In this document: positions 40,349-52,020 of the stretch, piece after piece
Layout: each line of letters begins with the position of its first letter
How positions within the stretch are numbered: the stretch's first letter is position 1
Translations under genes and position numbers: made by a program
The notes under the pieces: model-generated
Database searches by the model: none
What the model saw: only the letters and a program-made list of their open reading frames with translations
What the model was told of the DNA's origin: nothing
DNA from: Bactericera cockerelli
Taxonomy: Eukaryota; Arthropoda; Insecta; Hemiptera; Triozidae
Direction: 5' to 3'
Assembly (NCBI GenBank): GCA_024516035.1
Contig: CM044955.1
Location: forward strand, 54,649,257 to 54,713,256
DNA: 64,000 nt

Positions 40349-42770
40349 TGTAATTATAATTATTATCATTACCAAGTAGTGGATGTGGTTACGGTGCTGG
40401 GCTTCTAATGTAAACAATACTAGCACATGGATCCGTGATTATATGAGTATGCGATCACCTAGTTATAACGTTATTGGGGGAGGGGCATGTCTAACTAGCT
40501 AGTAATCACTAAAATATTAAAAATAAATAAAATAATTTATATCTCCCACTTTCCTTTTCCCATTTCTACAATATTATTCCTTCGCATTCTCTCTTTCATT
40601 TCTTTTTCCCATTCTCTTACTAAAATAGAAATGTAACTGTGATTCTAATAATCATTCCAGGTATAGGAAGACCACTGCAAACAACCTTATAAGATCATTT
40701 TTTTAAATGCCCCAATTGTAATAGAAAGTCGTGTGATGTTTCTTCTCTTACCCTCTCTTTCTCTCTGTCTCTCTACTCATACCTGTTTAATTAATTAAGC
40801 TTTTTCTTCCAGCCCTCCTTTTCCTTTTATTTCCCTGTCAAGAATTTTAAATATTTACAAAATATTATTTACTTACGTTATATTTCCTCTCATTATGGAG
40901 CGTCAATTTTTTTTTCCTTTTTGACTGATGATGAAATCTGCCAAGCGGAAAAAAGTTTGTTTAGAAACAATGAATCGAATTCCCAATTTTTTATAATTCT
41001 CTTCCAAGGAAAACAATATGTAAAGTACACAGAACTCACAAAAGTAATGTAATATCTTGAACAAATTTAGTCGAAAAAAGAAAAATCCAACGAAAAAGAA
41101 GAATGGAGAATATTACGTTGGATTAAAAAAAAAATCAACTTTGCTGAAAGCTTTGTCTGCTGAAATACAGGTACTTTGAGTATTGTTGGTAAAATTGTAG
41201 TATGAGGTGATTGCTTCAAATTGAGTACAATAATAATGTTCATGAGACTTTTCCCATTTATTAATATATTTTACATTTAGAATTACATTTAGGTATATCT
41301 TTAATACTTAAATGTATTTGTTTTTATAATTCATTTGGGTATAACGTTCATCTGTACATTTTTTAGAATTTTTTTATCAATGTTATTTTTATATTTAGAA
41401 ATCCATTTTATTTAAAAAATGCATGCAAAAATACATGCATTTAAAGTGAAAATATATCATTTTTTTTACATTATTTTTTATTATTATTAGAAATACCTAC
41501 ATTTTAAAACTCTTTATTACATTCTACCTGTCATGGGCCGTTTGTTGTCATCTCATGAATTAACACCTATCCTCATATACTTGAGATTTTGATCCTATTA
41601 TAATGGTTGAATAAAGGGACTCATTATTTCTAATCGGACGGTATAAAAAGTGTCTGTTATTATTATAATTTTTCATTTCACTTTTTCTTCTTTCTCTTCT
41701 ATTCTTTCTGCCATACACTGCCGACGTAAGCCTTCAGGTTTCAAATCTAAGACACCTCCGAACAAGTGAGTCTCTTCTCCTCAGTCACAGCTTAAACTTA
41801 CATACACGCTATTCCGTACAAAAATAATTCAGGTTGTAACGATGCATTCGTCCGTTGTACAGAAAACAATAGGTATTTTGTGTTTTTTTAAAGTAGATTT
41901 TTCTACACCAAAGTACCTTCTACAATCGCTTGTTTTATAATGATAAGTGAATTTACCATTAGTCCTTATTTAGAGAGCCAAACTCTGTCAGGATTTTAGG
42001 AAGGCTTTGGATTTTTTTTTAATTAAATGAACCCCATTTTTTCTGTGAAACACGTGGTTCATGCAATGATACATTATTTTGTTACACCCCATATACTATA
42101 CAGGTATTATAAATGTATGTTGTATACCTACCCACTTTTTTCCACTTTTTTTTCTCCTAAAAAAGATAATGTATAAATCTTACTTTTTATCCTGGCTGTG
42201 TCTTTTAGATGCCTTCCTGTCCTCAATTTCCCCTCTCGTCCCTCATTTGTCCTCTCTCTCCTCGTTTGTCCTCACCCTCAAACATTCACTCAACCGAGTT
42301 TTGTCACGTTCTACGAGGGAGAAAATCTTCCGAGAGAAAAGTCCCATTGAAAAGCGAGAGAGGGGAGGGGTGAGGAATAAAAGGAGGTTTAATGCTTGAA
42401 ATTATATTTATCATGGAAAATAGGCGAATGATGAGGAGGAGAGAATAAGATGGAGGAGGAAAAGAATAGAATGAGAAGAAGAAAGGAAGGAGAAACAGGT
42501 TGAAGAGAAATAAGGGAAAAGAGAGGGATGAGAGATAAGAAGGATAAAGAGGGGGTTAAAAAGATGAAGCAGTAGAAGAAAGAAGAAGTAGAAAACTGAG
42601 GTGGAGGATGAGAACAGGAAAAGGAATGGAGAAGAAAAGTACGGAAAAAAAGGTGGAGGAGGCTGAAGAGAAAGGAGATAAGCAAGAGGACGAAAAAGAT
42701 GAGCAAGAGGAGGAAAAAATGAGCAAAAGGAGGAAAAAGATGAACAGGATAAGGAGAAAGTAGTCGAACC
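40349..42770. other. Unassigned AT-rich DNA
   Basis: No gene. The ORF at 42079-42399 lacks any domain. 42420-42770 is strongly purine-rich on the plus strand (GAAGAGGAGGA-type), so minus-strand ORFs there are Ser/Phe/Leu artefacts. Confidence 0.45.
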
Positions 42771-42771
42771 T

Positions 42772-42980
42772 GTATATAAGAGAACCGGATATAAGAGAAC
42801 TGGATATAAGAGAACTGGATATAAGAGAACCGGATATAAGAGAACTGGATATAAGAGAACCGGATATAAGAGAACTGGATATAAGAAACTCGACATAAGA
42901 GGACAATTTACAGGCCCAATTTACCTCTTCATAGAGTAAAATAACCTCTTTATAAGAGAATCCGGGATATAAGAGAAAAA
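42772..42980 (+). repeat. 15-bp tandem repeat (GATATAAGAGAACTG)
   Basis: About eight units of GGATATAAGAGAACY between 42775 and 42895. Looser copies follow (CTCTTTATAAGAGAATCC, GGATATAAGAGAAAAA) to about 42980. The second part suggests the array expanded from a longer dispersed repeat. Confidence 0.85.
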
Positions 42981-43282
42981 ATATAGGATAAGGAAAGTAA
43001 AAAATATTCCGGTTCGACTGTATAAAGTAACAGTGAACTAAGGAATTTTCGAGAGTACAAAAAAGAGGGTTAGGTGGTAGAAAATATTTGGAGCATTAAC
43101 CTCGCATTGTGGTTACCTTCCACTAAAGAGTATTATTATTATAATAGTACGAAAAATAAGAAAATAAGGAATAGTAGGATAAGGAGAAAACAAAAAAGAA
43201 GAAAGAGGAGAAAAACAAAGAGGAGGACGAGAAGGTTGAAGAGAAAGATAAGAAGATATGAGCAAATAGAGACGAAGGAATA

Positions 43283-43513
43283 ATAATAATATAATATCGC
43301 CTTATTTATACTGCCCGATTAAGACTATTAAAGTCCCCAATTGTCCAGCAGTAAGTCCATATTATTATGTGGTAAAAATCCCATTTGAGATGATAACTCG
43401 TCCCGGCTGGGTTTCGAACCCACGATCATCATGTCCCGGCTGGTTTTCGAACCCACGACATCTGGATTCTCTGGATTCACCGAGTGCCGCCTCTACCACT
43501 GAGCTACCGGGAC
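43283..43513 (-). mobile_element. SINE-D: tRNA-derived with duplicated T-arm
   Basis: Minus strand starts GTCCCGGTAGCTCAGTGGTA (43513 downward; A-box TAGCTCAGTGG). The 5' GTCCCGG pairs perfectly with CCGGGAC at 43439-43433, giving an 81-nt tRNA-like head. The T-arm is then repeated: GGTTCGAAAACCAGCCGGGA first, GGTTCGAAACCCAGCCGGGA 33 nt later (ending 43400). Only the second B-box matches the GGTTCGANNCC consensus. The anticodon arm holds a doubled AATCCAGA. A ~110-nt body ends ATAAGGCGATATTATATTAT. Confidence 0.8.
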
Positions 43514-43515
43514 AG

Positions 43516-45245
43516 AAAGAGAAGATAAGATGAAGGAAGATGAAGAAACGAGAGAGAAAAAAAACATTTTTTGCCTTTCTAGACAGGGAGGAGGCGAAAG
43601 ATCAGATTGAGGAGGAAGATAAGTGTATGGGAAAAGAGAATACAGGAGGTTGAAAGAAAGTAGAAAGAGAACGAAAAGGTGGGGAAGAAAGAGGAGAAAT
43701 ATGGGAAGGACAAGGGACAGGACGAGTAGGAAGGAAGAGAAGGCTAAAAAGAGTACTCGGTACATAAAACACTTCCAAGTGGGGTAATGCCGTCTTGTGT
43801 GAGTACAGTGGCGGATAATGCAGTCATCATTTCCATTGTAAGTGATGACTTGATGACAAAGTTATTATTTTATCTGTCCTTTGTCTCAAGGACTGAGACT
43901 TCGGATAATATATAATTGATCCATTTAAAGCACTTGCCCTAAAAGAACCAAAGGTTTCAAAGAAAAATGGAATGTTATAAATGATAACATGACTTTGATA
44001 AGTATAATAATGACTTGATACCTGCGTTATGTATTGTTTAACACAATAGTTAAACAGACTAATAGTTACATATTAATTTTGTTCAGGTATCTTAAATACA
44101 TTTTTTCTGATATCTTGTTTAGCACATTAACTGTTGACATGGAATTAGTTTTAGTTAAAAACTATAATTTTGAGCCTTGTCTATACGTTTTTGATGATGA
44201 AAAATATATTTTTATTATTCGCATTAACAGTCTGGGGACACATCAAAATATTCAAAATTGCACCCAATAAACCTATGGTCTTCAGTTTTAAAAAGGAAAC
44301 TCAACATGTCTTAGTGTTATCTGTTTCACGTAAACAACAAACTCAACATAAAAATGTCCTAAACCCAATTACTCCTCTCAAGGTAATCCCAGCCGTCGCC
44401 CGTCCTGTGCAGCTAATCCTGTTTTCTAATTTGGCTTTTAATGATTTAATAAAGGCACTCTTGAAACCGCACATTAAACCCGGCTCAAGAAAATACCAAC
44501 AAAAAAGAGATTGTTCACTTTATTGACATTGGAACAAGGGCACTCGAGGAACGACTAATAAAAGCAAAATTAACGAAGGCTTAGAAAACAGCCTGTGGGG
44601 CTTTTGTCAGAGGAAGAGAAGGCTGACTTGAGATTTATTTTGCCTGGAAAATTAAACTTTTTTTTCTAAATAAATTTTCTCAAGATAATGGCCAAGAGCA
44701 CATTTTTCGTCGCTGGTAGAGAGCGATGAAACTTTTTGATGCAACAATTTTTTTACCCCTCTTTGAGAAGGAAAATCTGTTTGATGTACCTTCTCTTTTC
44801 CCGAGGCTTCAAGAGCTTCAAGAATATCGAACAACTTGAGGATAATTTAAACTTTGAGGGAAGAGGGGGGGGGGTAATTTAAACATGAGGGAGGAGTTTA
44901 CCTTTGACTTTTCAAGCTGTGGTTGATATATTCTTCACGGTGCAATAATAATAGTTGCTAGAAACAACACGTAAAAACAAAAAGTGCAAAGGCTATACCT
45001 ACTTATCATAAACATAAATGTTGTAAACAGAACAAAGTAGTTAGCTAGTTTAATTAGGTTGTGAAGTCGTTGCCTGGAGGTGGAAGATTCGACTCTAAAT
45101 CTTTAGGAATAATAAGTTTAACACAAACTTCATTTTTGTCTATTGAAAAATTATTTTGAGAACTTTTGTCGCTATGTCATATTATGTGTTATTTTGTACG
45201 AGAGTCAAACAAAAAGCTGATTTTTCAACTCCAAAGAGTAGGTAC
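43516..45245. other. Unassigned DNA with one unrecognised open stretch
   Basis: 43520-43770 is purine-rich. 44100-44525 has overlapping open frames, the longer with VFSFKKETQHVLVLSVSRK and IPAVARPVQLILFSNLAF. Codon use is not extreme, but no family, start context or splice site supports a gene. A G-run lies at 44863-44874. Confidence 0.35.
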
Positions 45246-45249
45246 TTCA

Positions 45250-45310
45250 AAGGGTTGGGTGGAAGAGATTGCCAAAGGTAATAACCCCGCCCTTTAGTTA
45301 GGACAAAATA
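45250..45310 (+). mobile_element. CR1/L2-like LINE 3' tail (tentative)
   Basis: GGTGGAAGAGATTGCCAAAG, GTAATAACCCCGCCC and TTTAGTTAGGAC resemble the GAAGAGATTGC...GCAATAA.GCCGCCTTT 3' tail common in insect non-LTR elements. A related tail is at 59670-59735. Confidence 0.4.
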
Positions 45311-45348
45311 TGTTATGGTTACCATACCATATTATGGTTTTATATATT

Positions 45349-46150
45349 ACTTCCGAGAAATTTCTAATATTAGAAATCGGAAGTATTGTTGTCGTTTTTG
45401 TAAAAAAAAATATTTTTTTGCTCCGATTTCAATTTTTTTCATATTTCTGGACGTTTCATAACCTCCTGAGCAAATTTGGTTTTGTGTCCGTCTGTCGGTC
45501 TGTCGGTCCGTCGATCCGTCGGTCTGTTAAAATGATTCCTTGTAACGCGCAAATCTCGGAAACTACTTGACGGATTTTGATGAAATGTTGCACATATCTA
45601 GGAGACATTCTGTAGATGGTCCCATTTTAAATTCATCGAATTCGTACAAGCGGTTCTGGGTGAAAGAGACCATGCGCCTGACCACTAACTTTTTACTTAA
45701 ACGCTTATATCTCGTGAACGGTACACCCGATTTTAATGAAATTTTGTATGTGTGTGCATATTATTGTTTTACATAGGCTATTTATATTTATTTTTTAATT
45801 AATTATAATTAGACTCTGATATTTAAGAAAATCCAAAATTTTGAACAAAAAAGTCAAAAAATAAGGATCACGACTTGCCGATACAGAATTTTGTGGAATC
45901 TAGAATGTAGAAAAAACAATATTCTACCATATAAAACAAATTTGAAGAAAATCAGTTCAGTCGTTTTGGAGATACAAGTAATTTTGTATAAAATCTCAAA
46001 ATTGGCACGTGTTAACAATGTGAAACAACCACGAAGAAGTATTGTGTCCATAATTGGCAGTGTTTTTTTTTATTCTTTTTCATATTTATTGTAGATAGTG
46101 TTTCCATTTTTTTTCATTGTTAAAATAAGTATTTGTACTGTACATATGTC
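45349..46150 (+). repeat. Interspersed repeat with hairpin end
   Basis: Starts with ACTTCCGAGAAATTTCTAAT and its near-complement, then GTCGTTTTTGTAAAAAA, a run of GTCGGTCTGTCGGTCCGTC (45491-45530), and segments such as TGACGGATTTTGATGAAATG and TATCTCGTGAACGG. Such stretches are common in arthropod non-autonomous transposons. The right end was not located, so the stated end is approximate. Family unknown. Confidence 0.5.
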
Positions 46151-46734
46151 CATTTATATCTAATAAAGTGCTGAATAATAATAATAATAGGTACCGTTAC
46201 CTATAGGTATATGTTAATGAACATATTTTGGAAGGGAGTATCCAATGATGAAACGTACATAGTATATTATCTAATAAGATATATGAGCAAAACGAGTACC
46301 TAATAGATAAGTACTATACAACGTACCTTTTCGTAGTATAAATACCTACATAGATACTGTGGAACATATTGGATTTTCTAATTTCAAAGTCTATTTATTC
46401 TTTCGTCGTAGAACGCATCCTGACTTTGCAGGAAATGAGGGAGGAGAAGGGGGGTGTATCTCAGGAAACCCCTGAGGCATTAAGAGGTTGCTGTTTGTTT
46501 CATCCTAATAGATATATAAGTACTAGACTTTATATAAGTAACTTATAGATACATAATAGTCTACAATGTGGTACTTCATCCTAATAGAAATATAAAAACT
46601 TTATTTTATATATGGTATAGTAATTTATAGTCTACAATATGGTACGTACGAAAGAGAAAGCTAATTTTGCAACGCCCTTGAGGAGTACTTAGGTACTAAA
46701 TTTATTTTTTTTAATACCTAATACAGTTAAAAAA
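46151..46734. other. AT-rich unassigned DNA
   Basis: Contains a partial direct repetition (TTCATCCTAATAGATATATA near 46499 and TTCATCCTAATAGAAATATA near 46576). No gene. Confidence 0.4.
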
Positions 46735-46880
46735 GTTATTATATTTGTGTTAATCACTTTCGTGTTATCACAACTACTCAAACTGGCTTTACTAAATTTA
46801 CGCTGAAACCGGGACTTGAACCACCAACCTCCAGGTTACAAATCCGCCGCCTTATCGATGAAGCTACTGAGGTCGGTTTT
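46735..46880 (-). mobile_element. SINE-B (tRNA-derived), copy 3
   Basis: Minus strand: GACCTCAGTAGCTTCATCGA, TAAGGCGGCGGATTTG and GGTGGTTCAAGTCCC (B-box GGTTCAAGTCC), then a body GCCAGTTTGAGTAGTTGTG and GTGATTAACACAAATATAAT. Confidence 0.75.
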
Positions 46881-46919
46881 TTTATAATACAGGTTAATTC
46901 ATTAACTTCGAATTCATAC

Positions 46920-47250
46920 ATGGTCATGACCCACATTTCCATTGTGATATATCCTCGTCACATGTCCATTGTGATTCATCCTGGCCACAATGTGGCCTAC
47001 ATCCTGTCATGTCCCATGACCTACATCCTGGCCACATGTCCCATGACCCACATGTCCATTGTGATCCATCCTGGCCACATGTCCCATGACCCACATGTCC
47101 ATTGTGATTCATCCTGGCCACAATGTGGCCTACATCCTGTCATGTCCCATGACCTACATCCTGGCCACATGTCCCATGACCCACATGTCCATTGTGATCC
47201 ATCCTGGCCACATGTCCCATGACCCACATGTCCATTGTAATCCATCCTCA
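46920..47250 (+). repeat. Satellite with a 132-bp higher-order unit
   Basis: Basic ~43-bp units (CATGTCCATTGTGATCCATC, CTGGCCACATGTCCCATGAC) are arranged in a 132-bp higher-order period (GATTCATC at 46973 and 47105). As 132 is a multiple of three, ORFs run through on both strands, but the sequence shows no other coding sign. Confidence 0.9.
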
Positions 47251-47327
47251 CAACATTTCTTATGACCTACATTTCCAACTGTCATTTTTTCAAACAAACC
47301 ATTTCAGCGACATCTCTACTTGCATTT

Positions 47328-47363
47328 TTTTTTACTTATTTTTCTATTAAGCGCTTTAACACT
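47328..47363 (-). mobile_element. LINE 3' end, part separated by the BEL insertion
   Basis: On the minus strand this is TGTTAAAGCGCTTAATAG followed by an A-rich tail. It continues the fragment at 54004-54305. TGTTAAAGCGC matches the 3' UTR of the full-length LINE at 10734-10744. Confidence 0.7.
47359..47363 (+). repeat. Target-site duplication, left copy, of the BEL/Pao element
   Basis: ACACT, repeated exactly at 54004-54008. Confidence 0.85.
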
Positions 47364-47759
47364 TGTTTGGTATCTTCATTATGTAGGTACCCTAACACGT
47401 ACAAACTTTGCCGAAATGACCTAGTGCAAGTTAGGCACCTATATGCAACCGACTGCAGTTACTTATCTCTCCAGCAGAACATCTCTCTCTCTCGTCGGCT
47501 TAACATCACAGCATATAGGTGTGCCTTATTTTTCATTCATTTTTCAATTATCAATTTTCAAATTAAATATCATCATTTAGTTAATCAAAGCCCACAAATT
47601 CCAAATCATAAAAGCTTTCATTACCATATCCCGCTCGCGATAGAACCGCCGCGTCGCGTCGCGAAAAAGTGTTAAGTGGTAATGGGTAAGTTTTATGTTA
47701 AAGTTATCCTCTTAAACCTGCCTTAATTATATACAGTCCACTACAATTTAACAAAAACA
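47364..47759 (+). repeat. 5' LTR of the BEL/Pao element
   Basis: 396 bp. It lacks the 12 bp (CCGTTATCCGCG) found in the 3' LTR next to a CGCGTCGCGTCGCG run; the flanking CGCG repeats suggest a slippage deletion. One substitution near 47392. Confidence 0.95.
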
Positions 47760-47762
47760 TTT

Positions 47763-47781
47763 TGGTCATTCGAGCCAAGGA
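47763..47781 (+). promoter_or_regulatory. Probable primer-binding site of the BEL/Pao element
   Basis: TGGTCATTCGAGCCAAGGA starts three bases after the LTR. The TGG start and position fit, but I could not name the tRNA. Confidence 0.5.
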
Positions 47782-48150
47782 TACCTTTTTTTGGATCCTG
47801 TGAAGAGAAACCTTTTTTTGGCTTTTTATAACTCACTTTATAACAAGGGTCTGCTTTCAAAAACCACGTTTTTTAATACTGCATTTTTTTTTCTCGTCAG
47901 CATTTTAATCATATTTTTATTGCATACTTATCTGAATTGTATTTTTAAATTGATTTTTCTTGTGTTAATTTCACATTTTGTCAATATAAATAAAGTTTTT
48001 TTCTTTATACCTGAGCATTACGCTTTTCAAAGCACTGAGGTACGTAAATTGTATTTATATATTTTTTTTTGAGCATAAGCTTTATTTATTTTAATTACAA
48101 GTTTGCCTCTTTTATTTTGAGAACTTTAGTTGTTCGTTTAAACTTTAATC

Positions 48151-50402
48151 ATGGTTAAAGGCGATAATGCTCAACTTGAAGAACTTAACAAAGGCAAATT
48201 GAAAGCATTGATTGCGAAGAAAGAGAACGCCTTCTCTATTCTTCAGTCCATCTTTGATTTAGCAAGGCAAGTTAAATCAAGGGAAACAGCTATTTCGTTA
48301 CATAATAAAATTCACAATGTAGAGTCTTTAAAAACGACCTTTTTAAATTGTGTTGATGAGATCAACGAACTTTCATTGCTCATAGATCCTGATAATTACG
48401 AGCCTACATTTCAAGGTGTAGACACTGTTTATGATATGTATGGTTATATTAAAAAGAAGCATACTCAATATCCAATCGTGCTTGATAAAGATGTACCTCC
48501 TGTAGTACAAGTTCAGTCAAAGGTCAAATTACCATTTCTTGATCTCAAAGTTTATTCAGGAGACCCTACTGAGTGGCCTCTCTGGTATGAGTCTTTCAAG
48601 ACTCTTATCCATGAGAATCAGGATTTATCTGATACCCAAAAGGTTCAGTACCTCATGTCAAAATTATCAAGTTCAGCACTTACTGTTTGTTCTGGAATCT
48701 TACCTACAGCTAACAATTATAATCTCATATTACAATCATTGGTTCAGAGATATGATGATAAGAGGACATTAGCAATGTCATATGTAGAAAAAATGTTTAA
48801 ATTTAAACCTATTAAAACAGAATCAGCAACCCAATTAAATTATTTTTGCGAACAGTTTTCAGCTTCAGTATCAGCATTAAAAAATCTAGGCATTCAAGAT
48901 TTGGGTGACTTTATTATATTCTGCATAGCATTAGGAAAATTAGATACAGACACCACAAAATTGTTTGAAATGTCAGTAAAAAATTCAGATTTTCCAACCT
49001 ATTCTCAACTTGACACATTTATCAAGGAGCAGGCTAAAATGTTAGGTAGAATGCCGAAAAGAGTGGAATCTCAGCAGTCCACCGCTAACTCAGGCAAAAT
49101 ATCTCATAAAAATATGTCTCAAAACATTTCACATTCCTTTGTTGTAGAGAAAATAAAACCCCAGGTTTGCCTTGTGTGTCATCTCTCTAATCATCCTTTA
49201 TTTAATTGTGATCATTTTCTCAAATTGAATCCCTTTCAAAGATTCGAGTTGGTAAAACAATTTAAATTTTGCATTAATTGTCTTAACCCTGGTCATATAG
49301 TCACTGCTTGTAAGTCCAAGCATACATGCAAGCATTGTTCAGGTAAACATAACAGTTTATTACATTTTAGGGAAACGGTGCCATCAGGTGCATCGGAGTC
49401 TTTGCTATCTAAAGCGGGTCCTAGTCAGGCTAGTGACGCTGCCACATATTGTTCTACTGAACAAACACCAGTCGAACATACAGTATTGCTTTCCACAGCA
49501 AAAGTGTGTATCACTGATCAAAAAGGTAGGATACATTTAGTACGCATGTTACTTGACTCTGGCAGTATGAATAATTTTATTACCGATTCTTGTGCTAAAA
49601 AGCTAGGTCTTGTAGTGCAGAACAATCCGACTTCCGTGCAAGGAATAGGATCCACTACAAAGTCCGTGTCAGGGCAAACATGCTTTAACTTTTCTTCTCG
49701 TTTCGATTCAAACATTTCGTTTTCAATTCATGCACTTGTTGTCGATCATGTAACAAATAAGTTACCGACTTGTAAAATTGACAAGCGCGCACTCAAACAC
49801 TTACAGGGTGTACAAATCTCTGATGACACTTTTTATGAACCACAGAGCATTAGTGGGATATTAGGAGCCTCATTATGGCCCCTCCTCATAGAAAGTGGGC
49901 AGATTATCGGTGAGACAAACTGTCCAGTTGGTGTTAAAACAAAGCTAGGTTATGTAGTCATGGGTTCAGCCCCTACAGATAGTAGCGTAGCTAAACACAC
50001 GTTTTGTGCATTCATAGAGTCGTCTCTCGATAGTATGGTTAGCAAGCTTTGGGAGTTAGAACAAATTCCTGAGTGTGATGCTTCCCCTTACAATGAGGAG
50101 GAAACATTATGTGAAGATTATTTTAAAAATACTGTCACTAGAGATAAAACAGGTCGTTTTACTGTAGCACTTCCTTTCAAGGAGAGTCCTTCAGTTCTGG
50201 GCGATTCTTATACCCAGGCTGAAAGCAGACTCTTGAGCTTAGAGAAAAAGCTTGGGAAATCACCCGAGTTTAGGTCCGGTTATAACAAAGCCTTACAAGA
50301 CTTTGTTGATAGTGGACATATGTCTCTTAGTTATGATACTTCAGGTGTTTTTATACCACATCACGCGGTTGTGAAGGTCAGTAGTTCAACTCCGATCAGA
50401 CC
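48151..50402 (+). pseudogene. BEL/Pao gag-pol, 5' part: gag, protease, start of RT
   Basis: Starts at ATG 48151 and is open for about 750 codons. Residues ~125-290 match the BEL/Pao gag domain (DUF1759-type: LPFLDLKVYSGDPTEWPLWY). Cys/His-rich knuckles follow (CLVCHLSNHPLFNC, CINCLNPGHIVTAC, CKHCSGKHNSLLH). The aspartic protease (DUF1758-type) has catalytic LLDSGSMNNF at about 467-476. An SGILGASLWPLL-like segment leads into the RT N-terminal region. The frame is lost at about 50400, just before the RT palm. Everything before that point appears intact. Confidence 0.85.
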
Positions 50403-52016
50403 GTGTTTGATGGTTCGTGTCTCACTACGAGCAAAAAATCTTTAAATGATATTTTATTCGCTGGTCCTAATATTTATTCTGACCTCTTTGTTGTATTGTT
50501 GAATTTTAGACTTTTTAGCATTGCAGTTTCAGCAGACATACGGAAAATGTTTCGTCAAATTTTCATTCGATCTGAGGATAGGCAATTCCAAAAAATACTT
50601 TGGCGCTTTAATCCAACTGACCCAATCTCTGTTTATACATTAAACACGGTCACATTCGGTCTCAAACCATCACCATGGTTAGCATTGAGAACCGTAAAAC
50701 AATTAGTTTTGGAAGAATCAAAAAATTATCCTCTCGCATTCAGTGTTGTCAGTAGGGATAATTATATGGACGACGTAGCTACCAGCTTGTTCGATGAAAA
50801 TCAGGCTAAAAGGCTTCAGTCTGAACTTATTAATTTCTTTCAATCAGGGGGTTTCGAGTTGGTCAAGTGGGCCTCAAATTCGCCCTCCTTACTAGAAAAT
50901 ATTCCCGAGTCAGACAGGTTATGTAAAAATCTAGAGTGGGATTCTAACAGCTTATCAAAAATTTTAGGTATGCAGTGGAACGCCAAAGAGGATTCATTTT
51001 GTTTTAGCATAGACCTAAGTACAGACTCTGTCTGCAGCAAGAGATCGATACTCTCCTTCGCTGCTAAAATTTGGGACATTTTAGGTTTTTTGTCTCCTGT
51101 CATTATCAAAATAAAAATTTTACTTCAGAAATTATGGAGTGCAAAAATTGGGTGGGACGATATCCCTCCTCAGTCTATTGTAAAAAATTGGAATAATTTT
51201 CGTCTGGAGCTTCAAACTCTATCTCACTTGAATTTACCTCGTCATATAGGGGTTCCCAATGATACACTACCTGTTTCACTAGTTGGGTTTTCAGACGCTA
51301 GTGAAAAGGCGTATGCATGTGTCATTTACTGTCGTGTTGTTCAACCCAACAATGACGTCACAGTTCAATTCGTTTGCGCAAAATCGAAAGTTGCGCCACT
51401 CAAAACTATTTCCATTCCCAGGTTAGAACTTTGCGGAGCATTACTTCTGTCTAAGTTAATGCGACTGGTAATTAACACTTACCTGTCCCGGTGTAATATT
51501 AGCAGCGTTATTTGTTTTTCAGACTCGACTGTCGCATTAAACTGGATTTCAGAAAGTCCAAGCCGATGGAATGTATTTGTGGTTAACAGGACGACTAAAA
51601 TTCAGGAAAATGTTGATAAAGCTGATTGGTTTCACTGTCAGGGCTCAGATAATCCAGCTGACTTGGCGACTCGGGGTCTGAATCCTACCGAGCTTATGTC
51701 CCCTCAATGTATTTGGTTTACCGGTCCAGCCTGGTTGTCACATGACGAACTAGAGTCTCACCTCAGACCTGTCGAACTTCTAAATACTGTTCCAGAGGAA
51801 AAGAGAAATGTAGTATTTCTTTCCACAGAAAGTAAATTAGATAGCACGTACACATTCTTCTCTCCCATATTTCAGAGATTTTCATCTTGGTCTAAACTTA
51901 TAAAAACATTTGTTTATATTCTAAGATTTGCTAAGCTGTTGCCTAGAGGCAGTGAACCAACCCATGGGGACTTACAAGTCGCCGAACACTTCATTATAAA
52001 AATAGCAAAATCATTT
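50403..52016 (+). pseudogene. BEL/Pao pol, middle part: RT palm and RNase H
   Basis: Continues from about 50400 in the neighbouring frame. VFDGS and the FAGPN block open the RT core, SADIRKMFRQIF is motif A, and YMDD (about 50765-50776) is the catalytic box. The BEL/Pao-type RNase H keeps FSDAS, LELCGALL, FSDSTVAL and NPADLATRG, that is D, E, D and D. The apparent start is a GTG only because the frame changes there; it is not a true initiation codon. The frame stops at 52020-52022 and the sequence continues in the first frame. Confidence 0.85.
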
Positions 52017-52020
52017 CTTT

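Noticed and set aside
42389..42906. Minus-strand ORFs of 105-161 codons
   Set aside because: They lie on purine-rich sequence and the 15-bp repeat, giving LYPVL-type repeats with no domain.
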